Below, one piece after another: positions 1 to 9,017 of a DNA stretch of 36,849 bases; positions within the stretch are counted from its first letter, which is position 1; every line of letters begins with the position of its first letter. Under the pieces are notes generated by a model. The model made no database searches and was not told the origin of the DNA. It saw only the letters and a list, made by a program, of their open reading frames with translations. A program made the position numbers and the translations under genes. Origin of the DNA: Caldilineales bacterium (GTDB lineage: Bacteria > Chloroflexota > Anaerolineae > Caldilineales > Caldilineaceae); assembly GCA_012271135.1 (NCBI GenBank), contig JAAXGZ010000138.1:1-36849 (forward strand). The letters run 5' to 3'.

Positions 1-17
1 CAACCCCTCGATATAAT

Positions 18-33
18 CCCCTTTCTAAAGGGG
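18..33. other. short hairpin at the window start
   Basis: A perfect 6-bp stem (CCCCTT/AAGGGG) closes a 4-base loop TCTA. No T-run follows on either strand, so it is not a convincing terminator. It may be the tail of an upstream gene outside the window or chance. The rest of 1-208 shows no gene; a TACAAT hexamer at 103-108 could be a -10 box for the next gene, but no good -35 box stands at the right distance. Confidence 0.3.
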
Positions 34-208
34 ATGGTGCCGCTGGCCACCACAACCCAATCCTGTACTGTCGCGTCGGTTAGGTGTTGGTAGCGAATCC
101 CGTACAATATCAGCACAACCTCGCACGCGGTGCGGCAGGTCTGCAAGTTCGCAGACCTCTGCCTCGGACACCATTTTCCCGTTTTCGCAATTCTAAGGAC
201 ACGCTCCG

Positions 209-871
209 GTGCCCAATGCCATGAATGCACCTACCGTAACTCGCAAGTCCGTTACAGCTGTGGCCAATGAACTGGCAGTCAGCCCCGATACCGTTCGACG
301 CTATGCCAAGGAGTTCGCTCCCTATCTCTCGAACGAGGCCAGTCCCAAGAGTGGCAGCACCCGGACCTTCGACGAACGGGACATTGCGGTCCTGAAAGCC
401 GCCAGGGAACAGATGAGTTCCGGACTCAATCACGAATCGGTGCGGGCCAAGCTGGCCATGATGGACTTTCCCGACGAACCTGCCCAAGTGGAGGCCGAAC
501 CCGTAAGCGAAACCCAGGTCCAGCCGTCGGTCGAGTTCCAAAGCGTAACCACGGCGATGCTCACGTTGGTTGACGCGGTAGCCCAGACTCAGGCTCAACT
601 GGCCACTCTGCCGGAAATCAACCACCGATTGGGCCAGATTACGGAAACGATGCACGCGCAGCAGGCCATGCAGGATCAAATCTCCACGATGGCGGAAGAC
701 ATCAACGACCTGACGATGAAGAATGCCCAGTTGAGCGAGGAACTTCAGGCCACGCGCCGGCAGGGCCTGGCGTGGTTCATTTGGTTTCTGGTTGGCACCG
801 TTGCAGCCTGTTCAGCCCTCGTGGGCGTCATGTTCCTGATGCGCTCAGGGCTATTGAATCTCCCAATCTGA
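209..871 (+). CDS. MerR-type HTH protein with coiled coil and C-terminal membrane anchor
   Basis: This 220-residue protein starts with a MerR/HTH_17-like winged helix (about residues 13-70). It includes VANELAVSPDTVRRY as recognition helix region and a TRTFDERD segment typical of the wing of MerR proteins. A region rich in Q, E and T follows, then a long heptad-like helix (about 110-185), then a single hydrophobic segment (about 188-212) close to the C-terminus. The usual MerR effector domain is missing. Seen: DNA-binding head, coiled coil, tail anchor. Inferred: a dimeric DNA-binding protein tethered to the inner face of the membrane, either a membrane-bound regulator or a chromosome-tethering protein resembling RacA in layout. 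The gene stands alone, converging with the SDR gene. ATG at 209 is the first start; a second ATG at 221 is possible. DNA target and role are unknown. Confidence 0.8.
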   Translation: MPNAMNAPTVTRKSVTAVANELAVSPDTVRRYAKEFAPYLSNEASPKSGSTRTFDERDIAVLKAAREQMSSGLNHESVRAKLAMMDFPDEPAQVEAEPVSETQVQPSVEFQSVTTAMLTLVDAVAQTQAQLATLPEINHRLGQITETMHAQQAMQDQISTMAEDINDLTMKNAQLSEELQATRRQGLAWFIWFLVGTVAACSALVGVMFLMRSGLLNLPI

Positions 872-997
872 GGGTCCGCCTACCGGGCTCGCCAACGTTT
901 CCTTGGTTCGCCTGTCTATCAGGACATCCGCGTTCCAGCGCCAACCGAGCTAGTCGAGCGGCACCGCAGGAGCGATCCGGCGGGCATGGTAGTCCGC

Positions 998-1010
998 CGC
1001 CAAGTTGGCG
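998..1010. other. 13-base palindrome between convergent genes
   Basis: CGCCAA-G-TTGGCG is a perfect inverted repeat 13 bases before the SDR stop codon, between the converging MerR-like and SDR genes. The loop is too tight and there is no T-run, so at best it is part of a weak bidirectional terminator. Confidence 0.25.
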
Positions 1011-1023
1011 AGAGAGGGCCGCA

Positions 1024-1794
1024 CTACCAGAGAGTGTAACCACCATCGATGGTCAGATTGTGACCAGTAACGTAGCTGGACGCATCCGAGGCGAGGTACA
1101 CCAATCCGCCCTGAAGATCGCGAGCCAGCCCCAGCCTGCCCATGGGTGTATTGGATTTCCAGATCTCACCGTTGAAGCCATCCATGTTCAAGGCGGTCAT
1201 TGGCGTCAACGTGTGACCCGGGCTGATGCAATTGACGCGAACACCCCGGCTTCCCCATTCGGCAGCGCAGTTGCGCGTCAGCTGCACAACTCCGGCCTTG
1301 GCGGCGTTGTAGGCCACGTGCAACTGGGGTCGATTGACGATTCGGCCTGACATCGAGGCAGTGTTGATGATCGAACCGGCTCCCTGCTCGAGCATGAGCC
1401 GGCCTTCGGCCTGTGTGCATAGGAACACCCCCTTGAGGTCGACTGCAATGGTCGCATCCCAATCAGCCTCGGTCATCTCCTCAGCCTTGGCCTTCAAAGC
1501 GATTCCCGCATTGTTGACACCAATGTCGACACGTCCCCAGCGGTCCGTGACTTCAGCGACCATCGATCGAACCTGCTCCCGGGACGTGACATCCACCTCA
1601 AGGCCCAATGCCTCCACCCCTAACGCCTCAAGGCGCTCAGCCACATGCCGGGCCCTTCCACCATTCCTATCCGCCACGGCCACGTTGGACCCGGCTTCAG
1701 CCAGCGCGAAGGCGAAACTCTCACCGATGCCACTGGCACCTCCGGTCACGACAGCCACTCGACCGGTCAGGTGAAATCGATCCAGTACAGCCAT
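1024..1794 (-). CDS. SDR family oxidoreductase
   Basis: A classical short-chain dehydrogenase/reductase of 256 residues, the usual length. Seen: the nucleotide-binding TGGASGIG motif (about 17-24), NNAG (94-97), catalytic Ser147, Tyr162 and Lys166 in YNAAK, and a C-terminal VTGHNLTIDGGYTLW tail. These features indicate an NAD(P)H-dependent cytosolic oxidoreductase acting on an alcohol or ketone, often a sugar or polyol in this subgroup. The acidic-residue end of beta-2 (VADRNG) fits NAD better than NADP. The ATG at 1794 is preceded by AGGGGG about 8 bases upstream. It is transcribed divergently from the decayed glycosidase that follows, so it may once have served sugar catabolism. The substrate cannot be told from sequence. 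Confidence 0.9.
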   Translation of the reverse strand: MAVLDRFHLTGRVAVVTGGASGIGESFAFALAEAGSNVAVADRNGGRARHVAERLEALGVEALGLEVDVTSREQVRSMVAEVTDRWGRVDIGVNNAGIALKAKAEEMTEADWDATIAVDLKGVFLCTQAEGRLMLEQGAGSIINTASMSGRIVNRPQLHVAYNAAKAGVVQLTRNCAAEWGSRGVRVNCISPGHTLTPMTALNMDGFNGEIWKSNTPMGRLGLARDLQGGLVYLASDASSYVTGHNLTIDGGYTLW

Positions 1795-1899
1795 AGGTTA
1801 CCCCCTGCCACGGAACTTGCGTCTAGTATCCTAACCTCGGAATCACTGCCATACGGCCATCGAACAGTCCGGTGTGCGAAAACGATCTCCGTCGCAGGC

Positions 1900-3211
1900 C
1901 CTCCTGAACTCCGTGGGAATCCTGTATCCAACGGGCCACAGTTCGATCGCTACGGCGGCTCCGTCAATATCCAGGGGCAACGAACTGGTTTCTTCCACAC
2001 CGAACGCATCAACGATCGCTGGTGGCTGGTCACGCCCGACGGACACGGCTTCTTTGGCATGGGTCTCAGTCATCCGATCACAAGCATGTCGGAGGCTGCC
2101 ATCACATTTGTCTACGGCGACAGTCAGGAAGAGTGGATGCGCGACGGCATCCGCAAGATGCGCGCACTGGGTTTCAACTGCTTCTGGTCCGGCCCCTACA
2201 GCCTGGAGCGGATTCCCTCCGGCAACAATGACACCGACCTCGCGGACAGAATCTACCGCGAAGCCGAAATTCCCCACGCGATCCATGTCCCGCTGATCAA
2301 GCATCAGGTTGAGCTGAAGCCCGGCGCAAGACGTCCCGATGTCTTCCGCGCCACGTATCGGCGGTTTGTCGGAGAGGAGGTCGCCCGACGGGTCGCACCC
2401 CATCGGGACAAACCGTGGGTTCTCGGCTACTACTACGGTTATGGGTCGTTCATGCGGGAAGATCTTTGGTTGAATGAGACACAGTCCCACGAACCCGGCA
2501 GCCCCGGCCGCGAGCAACTGTTCGATGTTCTCGAGCAACGCTATCACGGCGATATCGCGCAGCTGAATACCGTCTACGGAACGAGTTTCGCCTCCTTCCC
2601 GGATCTGCGCCAGAACGGCTCGCTGACCTACCGCGTTGGATCTCGGCCGTCAAGGCCGGTGAACCGCTGCCTGAGCAAGCCGGTTCACAAGAGATCCTCG
2701 CCGATGCGGAGGCACTGCTCGGCGCAATTGTCGAACGAGTCCACAACATCGCCCACGCCGAAATCCGCAAGCATGACTCGAAGCACATGGCACTGGGAGC
2801 CTACGTCAAGCACACAGCCTTCACGAACGGCATCTGAGAGCGCATTGCACCCTACATCGATATCCTCGGCCCCCAGGATGTCAGTGACGTAAACTCCATC
2901 AAGCCCAGTGTCAAAGCACTGGGCGTGCCGGCACTGCTGGGCGATCAGGAATTCGGAAACGTGTACACGTTCGCGCTTCAGGGCCGGATGGGCACGCCCG
3001 GCGCCGTGCCGGATCACGTGGATCGCCGGGTCCTGTACGACCTGCTGGCCGGCCGCATCGCTCCCGACCCGGATTTCATTGGCGTCTCCTTCTATCCTTC
3101 GATGAAACGTCAATCGCGGAGCTTCACCGTTCCTACAATGAAACCAAGGCTGCCTACCGCCGGGTCATGGAACAGCGATTTGCCTTTCTGATGCAGGACA
3201 CGGACACATAG
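1900..3211 (+). pseudogene. decayed agarase-like glycoside hydrolase, copy 1
   Basis: Coding homology is spread over three frames. The first piece (to about 2630) holds an N-terminal cap (GFFHTERINDRWWLVTPDG, then FFGMGL) and barrel-like segments such as LGFNCFW and LNTVYGTSFASFPDL, as in GH42/GH50 agarase-like enzymes. The frame then shifts, continues through a TGA at 2835-2837 (probably once Trp, giving GIWERIAPYIDIL), and shifts again near 3095 before ending in a short tail at TAG 3209-3211. Two frameshifts and one nonsense codon mean no full-length product. The start cannot be fixed because the open frame runs upstream into the SDR gene; 1900 is approximate. The intact relative would be a TIM-barrel glycosidase of roughly 430 residues or more. 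The exact GH family is uncertain; the broken state is clear unless caused by sequencing error. Confidence 0.75.
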
Positions 3212-3213
3212 CC

Positions 3214-4337
3214 ATGGGAGCCAATCGACATCAGGTCTCCGGCGGTGCCGCGGTTGCGGGGACGGTCAGGACCCAGACCACCCAAGCCCAACCCGACGGC
3301 TTCTTCACCCTGGGCCGGCGCGACGACCACTGGTGGCTTGTCACATCCGACGGAAAGCCCTTCTTTTCGCTCGGCCTCAACCACATCGACCCGGCCAGCC
3401 TGCACTATCCCGAGAACAGCCACCGCTGGCGCGACAAGGACGACGGCAGCACCGAGCGCTGGCTCCGGGAGTCCGTGGCGCCCAACCGCAGGCAGTGGGC
3501 CTTCCACACCGTCGGTTGGGTGTAGGAAGTGACCGCGCTCAAGTGGCGGCACTCGCGCTCGTTCACGAATGACGAGTGGCGGGCCCTGGACAGGCCCTCT
3601 TGCCCTTTGCTGACGTTCACCGAAGCGCACCCATGGGCGCAGCACACCCCCACTTCGACTTTCTGGGTTCACAGGGGCAGGAATGGGTCGACTACGTCGC
3701 GCGCGCACTGCGCTGAGCTGAGCAAAGACCGCAATCTCATTGGATAGTTCTACAGCGACTGTCCGACGTGGGTGCACGCGCGCCCCAACAATGCCTGGCC
3801 CGGACCGATCTTCGACCCCGAACGCCTGCAGTCCGAAGCGGGCCCTAAGAGCTCACCCGGTTGGCCCGCGCCTACTACCGGACAACCCACGATGCCCTTC
3901 GGCGCCACGACCCCCACCACTTGATCCTGGGGGAGCGCGACGAAGCCAACGAAGCCGTCGCGAGGGAGGTCGTTGAAGCCGCGTGGCCGTTCGTGGACGT
4001 ACGGTCGTTCCAGGACTTCCGCGAGCCGGTGGCCCATCTCGACGAAGGGCACGGGAAAACCGGACAGCCCGTGCTGCTGGCCGACGCGGCGGGGCTGAGA
4101 AACCCCGCTCGCCCCAGGGGCTTCGTCCCCAACGACGGTGAGTGGTACGCGGAGGTGTTGGCAGCGCTGTTCGACAAACCCGGCTGAGTCGGTTTTCATC
4201 CGTGCGGCGCCTACCAGCGCAACAAGGCGCGACACCGCGGCCTGCTCGACGAGCTGGAACGGCCGGATCCGGAGCACGTCGAGCTGATGCGCGCTGCCAA
4301 CGAGCAGGTCGGCCGCTGGATGGACGAACGGTACTGA
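3214..4337 (+). pseudogene. decayed agarase-like glycoside hydrolase, copy 2
   Basis: It begins with an ATG two bases after copy 1 and shares its cap (GFFTLGRRDDHWWLVTSDG, then FFSLGLNHID). Readable homology runs to the MDERY end at TGA 4335-4337, but is broken by TAG 3523-3525, a shift near 3598 and back near 3712, TAG 3745-3747 (in IGYFYSDCPTWV, Tyr lost), a shift near 3850, and TGA 4185-4187. The longest intact piece, 3861-4187, carries HDPHHLILGERDEANEA and a late-barrel FVPNDGEWYAEVL segment. With three stops and three shifts, more than copy 1, this gene is certainly non-functional. The two copies are divergent paralogues and probably once formed a tandem polysaccharide-degrading pair. 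Confidence 0.8.
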
Positions 4338-4388
4338 TCGTCCGGCCTCATTTGATTGGGCGATGGGCCATGGCTTGGTCCGATCATC

Positions 4389-4416
4389 TATGCAAGTCCC
4401 CTATACTGACTGCATA
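4389..4416 (+). promoter_or_regulatory. tetR/men promoter with candidate TetR operator
   Basis: A -10 box TATACT lies at 4402-4407, 26 bases before the tetR start. The possible -35 (TTGGTC, 4375-4380) is poor and 21 bases away. The -10 is embraced by the inverted repeat TATGCA (4389-4394) - 16 bases - TGCATA (4411-4416), with further partial symmetry outward (ATC/CGAT). Repressors of the TetR family bind such palindromes over their own promoters, so this is a reasonable operator candidate for the adjacent regulator. That assignment is inference. Confidence 0.45.
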
Positions 4417-4433
4417 CGATGTCCTGACCTGTC

Positions 4434-5051
4434 ATGTCGCCAATGCATTCACCGGATACGGAAAAACTGATTCTGGACGCTGCCCTGGAGGAATTCTCGG
4501 AGCAGGGCTATGCCAACGCAGGTTTCAAGGGGGTTGCGGCCCGGGCCAATCTCACGATGGCCGCCTTGTTCGCCAAGTTTCCCAGCAAGGAACGAATGTT
4601 CCTGTCGTTGATGGACCGGTTTGCCAACTCGGTGGAACGCAAGGTCCATGCCGCCATCGGTGAACATCTCGACGCCACCGTGCGCATCGCGGCGGCGACA
4701 GAAGCATGCCTGGATGGATTCGGGCAATATCGGCGAGAACTGAAAATCCTGATGGTACACACCCGGTCGCTGGGACCAGCGTTCGATCAGAAAGTCCGGG
4801 ACATCCAGACCCGTTTCGCCGCAATCATTCAGGATCTGTTGGACGACGCCATTCGACAACGGCAGATTGACCCCGTGGACACGGAGGTGGTGGCCGCCGC
4901 CTGGACTGGTTCCATCTACCACTTGGTGATGCAGTGGTCGTTGACGGGATATCCTGATCAGGACCGCATGCTTGCCACGCTGATTCCATTGCTGATGCGG
5001 TCTGTGGGCCTCCCGGACCGGGCGGTTGCCAAGGCATCCACGGGCAGCTGA
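4434..5051 (+). CDS. TetR/AcrR family transcriptional regulator
   Basis: A 205-residue protein with the TetR N-terminal helix-turn-helix at about residues 8-58: ILDAALEEFSEQGY, then GFKGVAARANLTMAALFAKF, then PSKERMF. An all-helical ligand-binding and dimerisation domain follows. The family acts as ligand-released repressors in the cytosol. The gene heads the menaquinone cluster and its end overlaps the longest version of menF by 26 bases, so it is likely co-transcribed with, and may control, the men genes. Such a regulator over menaquinone synthesis is not a standard arrangement; the ligand is unknown. Start codons at 4434 and 4443 are both possible; neither has a clear ribosome binding site, and the predicted leader is only about 20 bases. 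Confidence 0.88.
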   Translation: MSPMHSPDTEKLILDAALEEFSEQGYANAGFKGVAARANLTMAALFAKFPSKERMFLSLMDRFANSVERKVHAAIGEHLDATVRIAAATEACLDGFGQYRRELKILMVHTRSLGPAFDQKVRDIQTRFAAIIQDLLDDAIRQRQIDPVDTEVVAAAWTGSIYHLVMQWSLTGYPDQDRMLATLIPLLMRSVGLPDRAVAKASTGS

Positions 5052-6426
5052 ATCGAGCACCATCGGCCTCTTGGACACATACGCAGAACAGCGGCTCGTA
5101 TCGGTCACCAAGCCCTTTTCGGGATTCTCCCCGGACATGGTCAGGGCACTTGTGCCGGATACATGGCACATCCAGTGGTTCAACCCGGTCGCACGACACG
5201 CACTGAGGGGATGGGGTGCGGCGGCTGTGTTGCGCGGTGATCCGGCCGATCGCTTCGCTGATATTCAGGCCCAGTCGGAGTTGCTGTTCGGGAATGCTGT
5301 CTGCCGGGGACCGGGCCGAGGCCCGCGCTTGGTCGGAGGCTTCTCCTTTTCCAGTGGGTATCTGTCCGACAAGGTCTGGCAATCCTTTGCACCGGGCTGC
5401 TTTGTACTTCCGCATTTCCAACATGAGGCGGTTGAGGATCGCGAGTGGCTCACGATCAACGTTCTGGTTGATTCAAGTGTGGATGCCCAGGAAGCAGTGG
5501 GCCACTGCTGCGAGATTCTCAGCTACTTGGCTCGGAACGGCGCCAACCCTCCGCAAGGCAACCCGTCCCATTGCGCCGGCGTGTCAACGGGTACGTCGCA
5601 CACTGTTGAGAACCCGGTCGCCGAGACGGAATGGCGCGGTATGGTCAGCGAAGTTCTGGATCGGATCGGCACCAGCCAGATCAGCAAGGTGGCGCTGGCA
5701 CGCATGCGCGAGTTGAACTTCGCCCAGCCGCCCGACACGAACCGCGCCATGGCACGCCTGGCCCATTGTTACAGCGACTGCTACCGTTTCCTGTTTCACC
5801 AAGAAGACGGTTCGGTGTTCCTGGGCGCGTCGCCGGAGTTGCTCTGCACACTGGATGGCGGTCGCCTGCACACCATGGCCTTGGCCGGCACCGCGCCGCG
5901 CCGCCAATCCGCCGAGGAGGATCGAAACGGACACCGGGAACTGCTCTCCTCGGCCAAGAACCAGCATGAACACCGCATCGTGGTCGATAACCTGCTCGCG
6001 CGCCTGCACGAGTTCAAAGCCCTTCCGGACCAGGATCTCCACACCGAAATCCTGTCACTGCACAATGTCCATCACCTGCGTACACCGGTTTCGGCCACGC
6101 CACGGGCGGCCCGGCATGTTCTCGAATGGCTTGAGCATCTTCACCCAACCGCCGCCCTGGGAGGTGACCCGACCGACCAAGCCATGTTCTTAATCGATGA
6201 GTTGGAAAGGCAGCCAAGGGGCTGGTATGCCGCCCCGTTCGGCCTGTTCGACCGCTTCGGGCATGGCACGTTTTGCGTCGGCATCCGCTCTGCTGTGATC
6301 CACAAGGCACGCGCCTGGCTGTTTGCCGGTGCCGGAATCGTCGCCGGCAGCCGACCGGAACTCGAGTGGGATGAAACCGAGTGGAAGTTCCAGCCCATGC
6401 ACCAGGCCCTGACGGCCCAGTCCTGA
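5026..6426 (+). CDS. menF: isochorismate synthase MenF
   Basis: Converts chorismate to isochorismate, the entry step of classical menaquinone synthesis. The C-terminal half is a clear chorismate-binding domain. Seen: KVALARMRELNF with the general-base lysine, GASPELL, ALAGTAPR, the H-E-HRIVVDNL stretch, AALGGDPT, and RGWYAAPFG near the Mg-binding glutamates. Length (up to 466 residues) suits MenF. Menaquinone rather than siderophore function is inferred from the directly following menD-menB-menE-menH. The start is unclear: no ATG is near. TTG at 5026 (overlapping tetR) and TTG at 5071 are the options; the conserved region begins about LVSVTKPF, so the shorter form of 451 residues is equally likely. 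Confidence 0.9.
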   Translation: MPRHPRAAESSTIGLLDTYAEQRLVSVTKPFSGFSPDMVRALVPDTWHIQWFNPVARHALRGWGAAAVLRGDPADRFADIQAQSELLFGNAVCRGPGRGPRLVGGFSFSSGYLSDKVWQSFAPGCFVLPHFQHEAVEDREWLTINVLVDSSVDAQEAVGHCCEILSYLARNGANPPQGNPSHCAGVSTGTSHTVENPVAETEWRGMVSEVLDRIGTSQISKVALARMRELNFAQPPDTNRAMARLAHCYSDCYRFLFHQEDGSVFLGASPELLCTLDGGRLHTMALAGTAPRRQSAEEDRNGHRELLSSAKNQHEHRIVVDNLLARLHEFKALPDQDLHTEILSLHNVHHLRTPVSATPRAARHVLEWLEHLHPTAALGGDPTDQAMFLIDELERQPRGWYAAPFGLFDRFGHGTFCVGIRSAVIHKARAWLFAGAGIVAGSRPELEWDETEWKFQPMHQALTAQS

Positions 6427-6434
6427 TTCCCGGC

Positions 6435-8168
6435 ATGCGGCTATCCGATCCTCCCAGCTTTCAGTTGGCCGACGTAATCGTCCAAACCCTAGTGGAACTC
6501 GGGATCCGTCACTTTTGTATTTGTCCGGGCTCCCGGTCCACCCCTCTGGTCCTAAACATTTGGCGCGATGAATCCGCTTCCCATACCGTCCACCACGACG
6601 AACGAAGTGCGGCGTTCCAGGCATTGGGCCGGTCCTTGGCTACCGGCAAGGCGGCAGCCGTCGTCACGACTTCGGGGACGGCCGTAGCGGAACTGCTTCC
6701 GGCAACCGTGGAGGCATCCCAGAGCAATGTACCGCTGGTCTTGCTGACCGCCGACCGGCCGGCACGGCTAAGGGGAACCGGATCCAACCAAACGATTCTG
6801 CAACCCGGAATTTTCGGCCCCTATGTCAGAGCCGAACTGGATGTCCCGGCAACAGTTCCAGACCACGGCGAATGGCAACGCGAACTGTCGGATCAGGTAA
6901 CCCGCCTGGTGCAATCCGCCTCCGGGCCGCGGCCCGGCCCGGTCCATCTCAACGCACAGTTCGATAAACCCTTTGAACCAACTGATTTGGTGCGCCGGGC
7001 CACCGCAACTTGCCCGATGCCAGAGTCTCCGGGATCCCATGCCCGCATTGACCTGTCGGACGAGATTCGGTCCGCCTTAACCCAATCCCGCCGGGGGGTG
7101 ATAGTTGTCGGCCCCAACCGAATCGGTCCGCCCATGCTCGATGCTGTGCATGCGTTGTCGATGTCCACCGCGATGCCGGTGGTGGCCGATCCCCTGTCGG
7201 GTTGCAGGTTTCCCGCAGGCACACGTTGCAACGTCGTGTCCCATTGCGATGCCCTGTTGCAAGCAGGCCTCCTGGAGGACCTGCAGCCGGACCTGATCGT
7301 TCGGTTTGGCACCCTGCCGGTTTCCACGCGCCTAATTGCCTGGTGGTCGGACAGACTGGCCGATGGCGGAACACACATTTATGTAAATGACACGGGCGAA
7401 GTCCATGATGACACGACCGCGACAACGGAGTATGTCATAGGCGACTCTGTCGGTTTTTGCCATGAGGCCGGCAGGCTGCAGCATCCGGTTGTTTCCAGGC
7501 AGGGATGGTTAGCCCGATGGCAGGAACTGAACGCATTGGCCGAGCGGACCGTACGAACGTGCTTGGCAGCGTCTTCGCTTTGGGATCTCGGAGCGGTGAG
7601 GACCTTAATCGAGTGGTTGGAACCCAATACCATTCTGGTTGCCGGAAACAGTCTTCCAATCAGGCTTCTGGACTCGGCCGGAATCGGCCTCCACAATGGT
7701 GTGATGCTTGGCAATCGCGGAGCCAGCGGCATTGACGGGTTGTTGGCCACTGCCCTTGGCGTCGCCGGTGCGACATCCAATCAGGTAGTTCTCTTGATTG
7801 GAGACGTATCAATGCTGCACGACATGGGCAGTCTGGCGGAGGTCCGGCGTCAGAATATCGCGAACCTCTGTATCGTGGTCCTAAACAACGATGGCGGACG
7901 CATCTTCGAACGGTTGCCAGTCACGGATCTCGCCGACGTAGCCGAACAGCTGTTCGTAGCGCCACACGGACTCGATTTCGCCGGATTGGCCTCGGCTTTC
8001 GGTCTGGACCATCGTCTGGTGTCAGAATTGAGCGGTCTGGATGGGGCCCTGTCCGATGGCATGGGCGGGCCACCTGCCTCGATCCTGGAAATTCGGACCT
8101 CGGCCGCGGACGATCTTGCCCAGGAAAGGCACTACATCGATCTACTTGGACATGCAGGAGCCAGTTGA
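6435..8168 (+). CDS. menD: SEPHCHC synthase MenD
   Basis: ThDP-dependent 2-succinyl-5-enolpyruvyl-6-hydroxy-3-cyclohexene-1-carboxylate synthase: joins isochorismate with decarboxylated 2-oxoglutarate. Seen: the N-terminal PGSRSTPLVL, HHDERSAAF with the catalytic glutamate, TSGTAVAELLPATVEA, LTADRP, and a C-terminal ThDP/Mg motif GDVSMLHDMGSL followed by LNNDGGRIFERLP. The 577-residue length is typical. The ATG at 6435 is chosen because it lies 8 bases after the menF stop and starts just before the conserved FQLADVIVQTLVELG; a GTG at 6381 would add 18 residues inside menF and looks unnecessary. The substrate 2-oxoglutarate links this operon to the TCA genes elsewhere in the window. Confidence 0.95.
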   Translation: MRLSDPPSFQLADVIVQTLVELGIRHFCICPGSRSTPLVLNIWRDESASHTVHHDERSAAFQALGRSLATGKAAAVVTTSGTAVAELLPATVEASQSNVPLVLLTADRPARLRGTGSNQTILQPGIFGPYVRAELDVPATVPDHGEWQRELSDQVTRLVQSASGPRPGPVHLNAQFDKPFEPTDLVRRATATCPMPESPGSHARIDLSDEIRSALTQSRRGVIVVGPNRIGPPMLDAVHALSMSTAMPVVADPLSGCRFPAGTRCNVVSHCDALLQAGLLEDLQPDLIVRFGTLPVSTRLIAWWSDRLADGGTHIYVNDTGEVHDDTTATTEYVIGDSVGFCHEAGRLQHPVVSRQGWLARWQELNALAERTVRTCLAASSLWDLGAVRTLIEWLEPNTILVAGNSLPIRLLDSAGIGLHNGVMLGNRGASGIDGLLATALGVAGATSNQVVLLIGDVSMLHDMGSLAEVRRQNIANLCIVVLNNDGGRIFERLPVTDLADVAEQLFVAPHGLDFAGLASAFGLDHRLVSELSGLDGALSDGMGGPPASILEIRTSAADDLAQERHYIDLLGHAGAS

Positions 8169-8171
8169 ACC

Positions 8172-9017
8172 ATGGTGACACCAGCCGCCGCATGGGAGAC
8201 AGTGAAAACATACACCGACATCACGTACGGCATGGCGGACGGCATGGCGCGCATCGCCTTTGACCGGCCAGAAATCCGCAACGCCTTCCGTCCTGAAACC
8301 ATTGAACAGATGATTGATGCCTTCAGGGATGCGTGGGCGGATGCCGACATTGGGGTGGTCCTGCTTACCGGCAACGGACCTTCACCCAAGGACGGCGTCC
8401 ACGCGTTTTGTGCGGGAGGGGACCAAAAAGTCCGTAGCTTCGCCGGCTATGCCGACGAAGAGGGCAAGGCACACCTGAATGTGCTGGAACTGCAGCGAAT
8501 CATCAGGGTTATGCCCAAACCCGTCATTGCCCTAGTGAACGGCTTTGCCATCGGTGGAGGCCATGTCCTGCATGTTATCTGCGATCTGTCCATCAGCGCC
8601 GACAACGCCGTGTTTGGCCAGACGGGGCCCATTGTAGGCAGTTTCGACGCCGGCTTCGGATCCAGCTACCTGGCAAGGATTGTCGGCCAGAAGAAGGCCC
8701 GTGAAATCTGGTTCTTATGCCGGCAGTACGGAGCTGCCGAAGCTTTGGACATGGGCTTGGTCAACGCGGTGGTACCGCTGACGGATCTGGAACGGGAAGG
8801 TGTCCAGTGGGCTCAACAAATCCTGCGTCACAGCCCCTTGGCCATCCGTTTTCTGAAAGCAGGCCTTAACGCCGACTGCGACGGCCAAACAGGCCTGCAG
8901 AGTCTAGCCGGTGACGCCACCATGCTGTTCTACATGACGGAGGAAGGCAACGAAGGCCGCAACGCGTTCGTGGAAAAGCGCCCGCCGAACTTCCGTCAGT
9001 ACCCTTGGCGCCCATGA
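8172..9017 (+). CDS. menB: 1,4-dihydroxy-2-naphthoyl-CoA synthase MenB
   Basis: Crotonase-fold enzyme that closes the second ring of the naphthoquinone from o-succinylbenzoyl-CoA. Seen: [12 protein letters not shown] (oxyanion and CoA site), [13 protein letters not shown] (second oxyanion Gly), [15 protein letters not shown] with the catalytic Asp typical of MenB, and [13 protein letters not shown]. Length is 281 residues, as usual for the family. ATG 8172 lies 3 bases after the menD stop, with GGAG about 11 bases upstream. The stop overlaps the menE start (ATGA), implying translational coupling. The MenB-specific motifs make confusion with other enoyl-CoA hydratases unlikely. Confidence 0.96.
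   Translation: MVTPAAAWETVKTYTDITYGMADGMARIAFDRPEIRNAFRPETIEQMIDAFRDAWADADIGVVLLTGNGPSPKDGVHAFCAGGDQKVRSFAGYADEEGKAHLNVLELQRIIRVMPKPVIALVNGFAIGGGHVLHVICDLSISADNAVFGQTGPIVGSFDAGFGSSYLARIVGQKKAREIWFLCRQYGAAEALDMGLVNAVVPLTDLEREGVQWAQQILRHSPLAIRFLKAGLNADCDGQTGLQSLAGDATMLFYMTEEGNEGRNAFVEKRPPNFRQYPWRP

Noticed and set aside
110..679. 189-codon frame on the minus strand
   Set aside because: It lies opposite the MerR-like gene, whose domains are clear; the product has no recognisable features.
1645..1899. Upstream open extension of the first glycosidase remnant
   Set aside because: It overlaps the N-terminal part of the SDR gene on the other strand and shows no family similarity, so it is not counted as part of the pseudogene.
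2835..2837. Possible selenocysteine or recoded UGA in the glycosidase
   Set aside because: Frameshifts on both sides and several UAG/UGA codons in the neighbour copy point to decay; no SECIS-like hairpin was evident.
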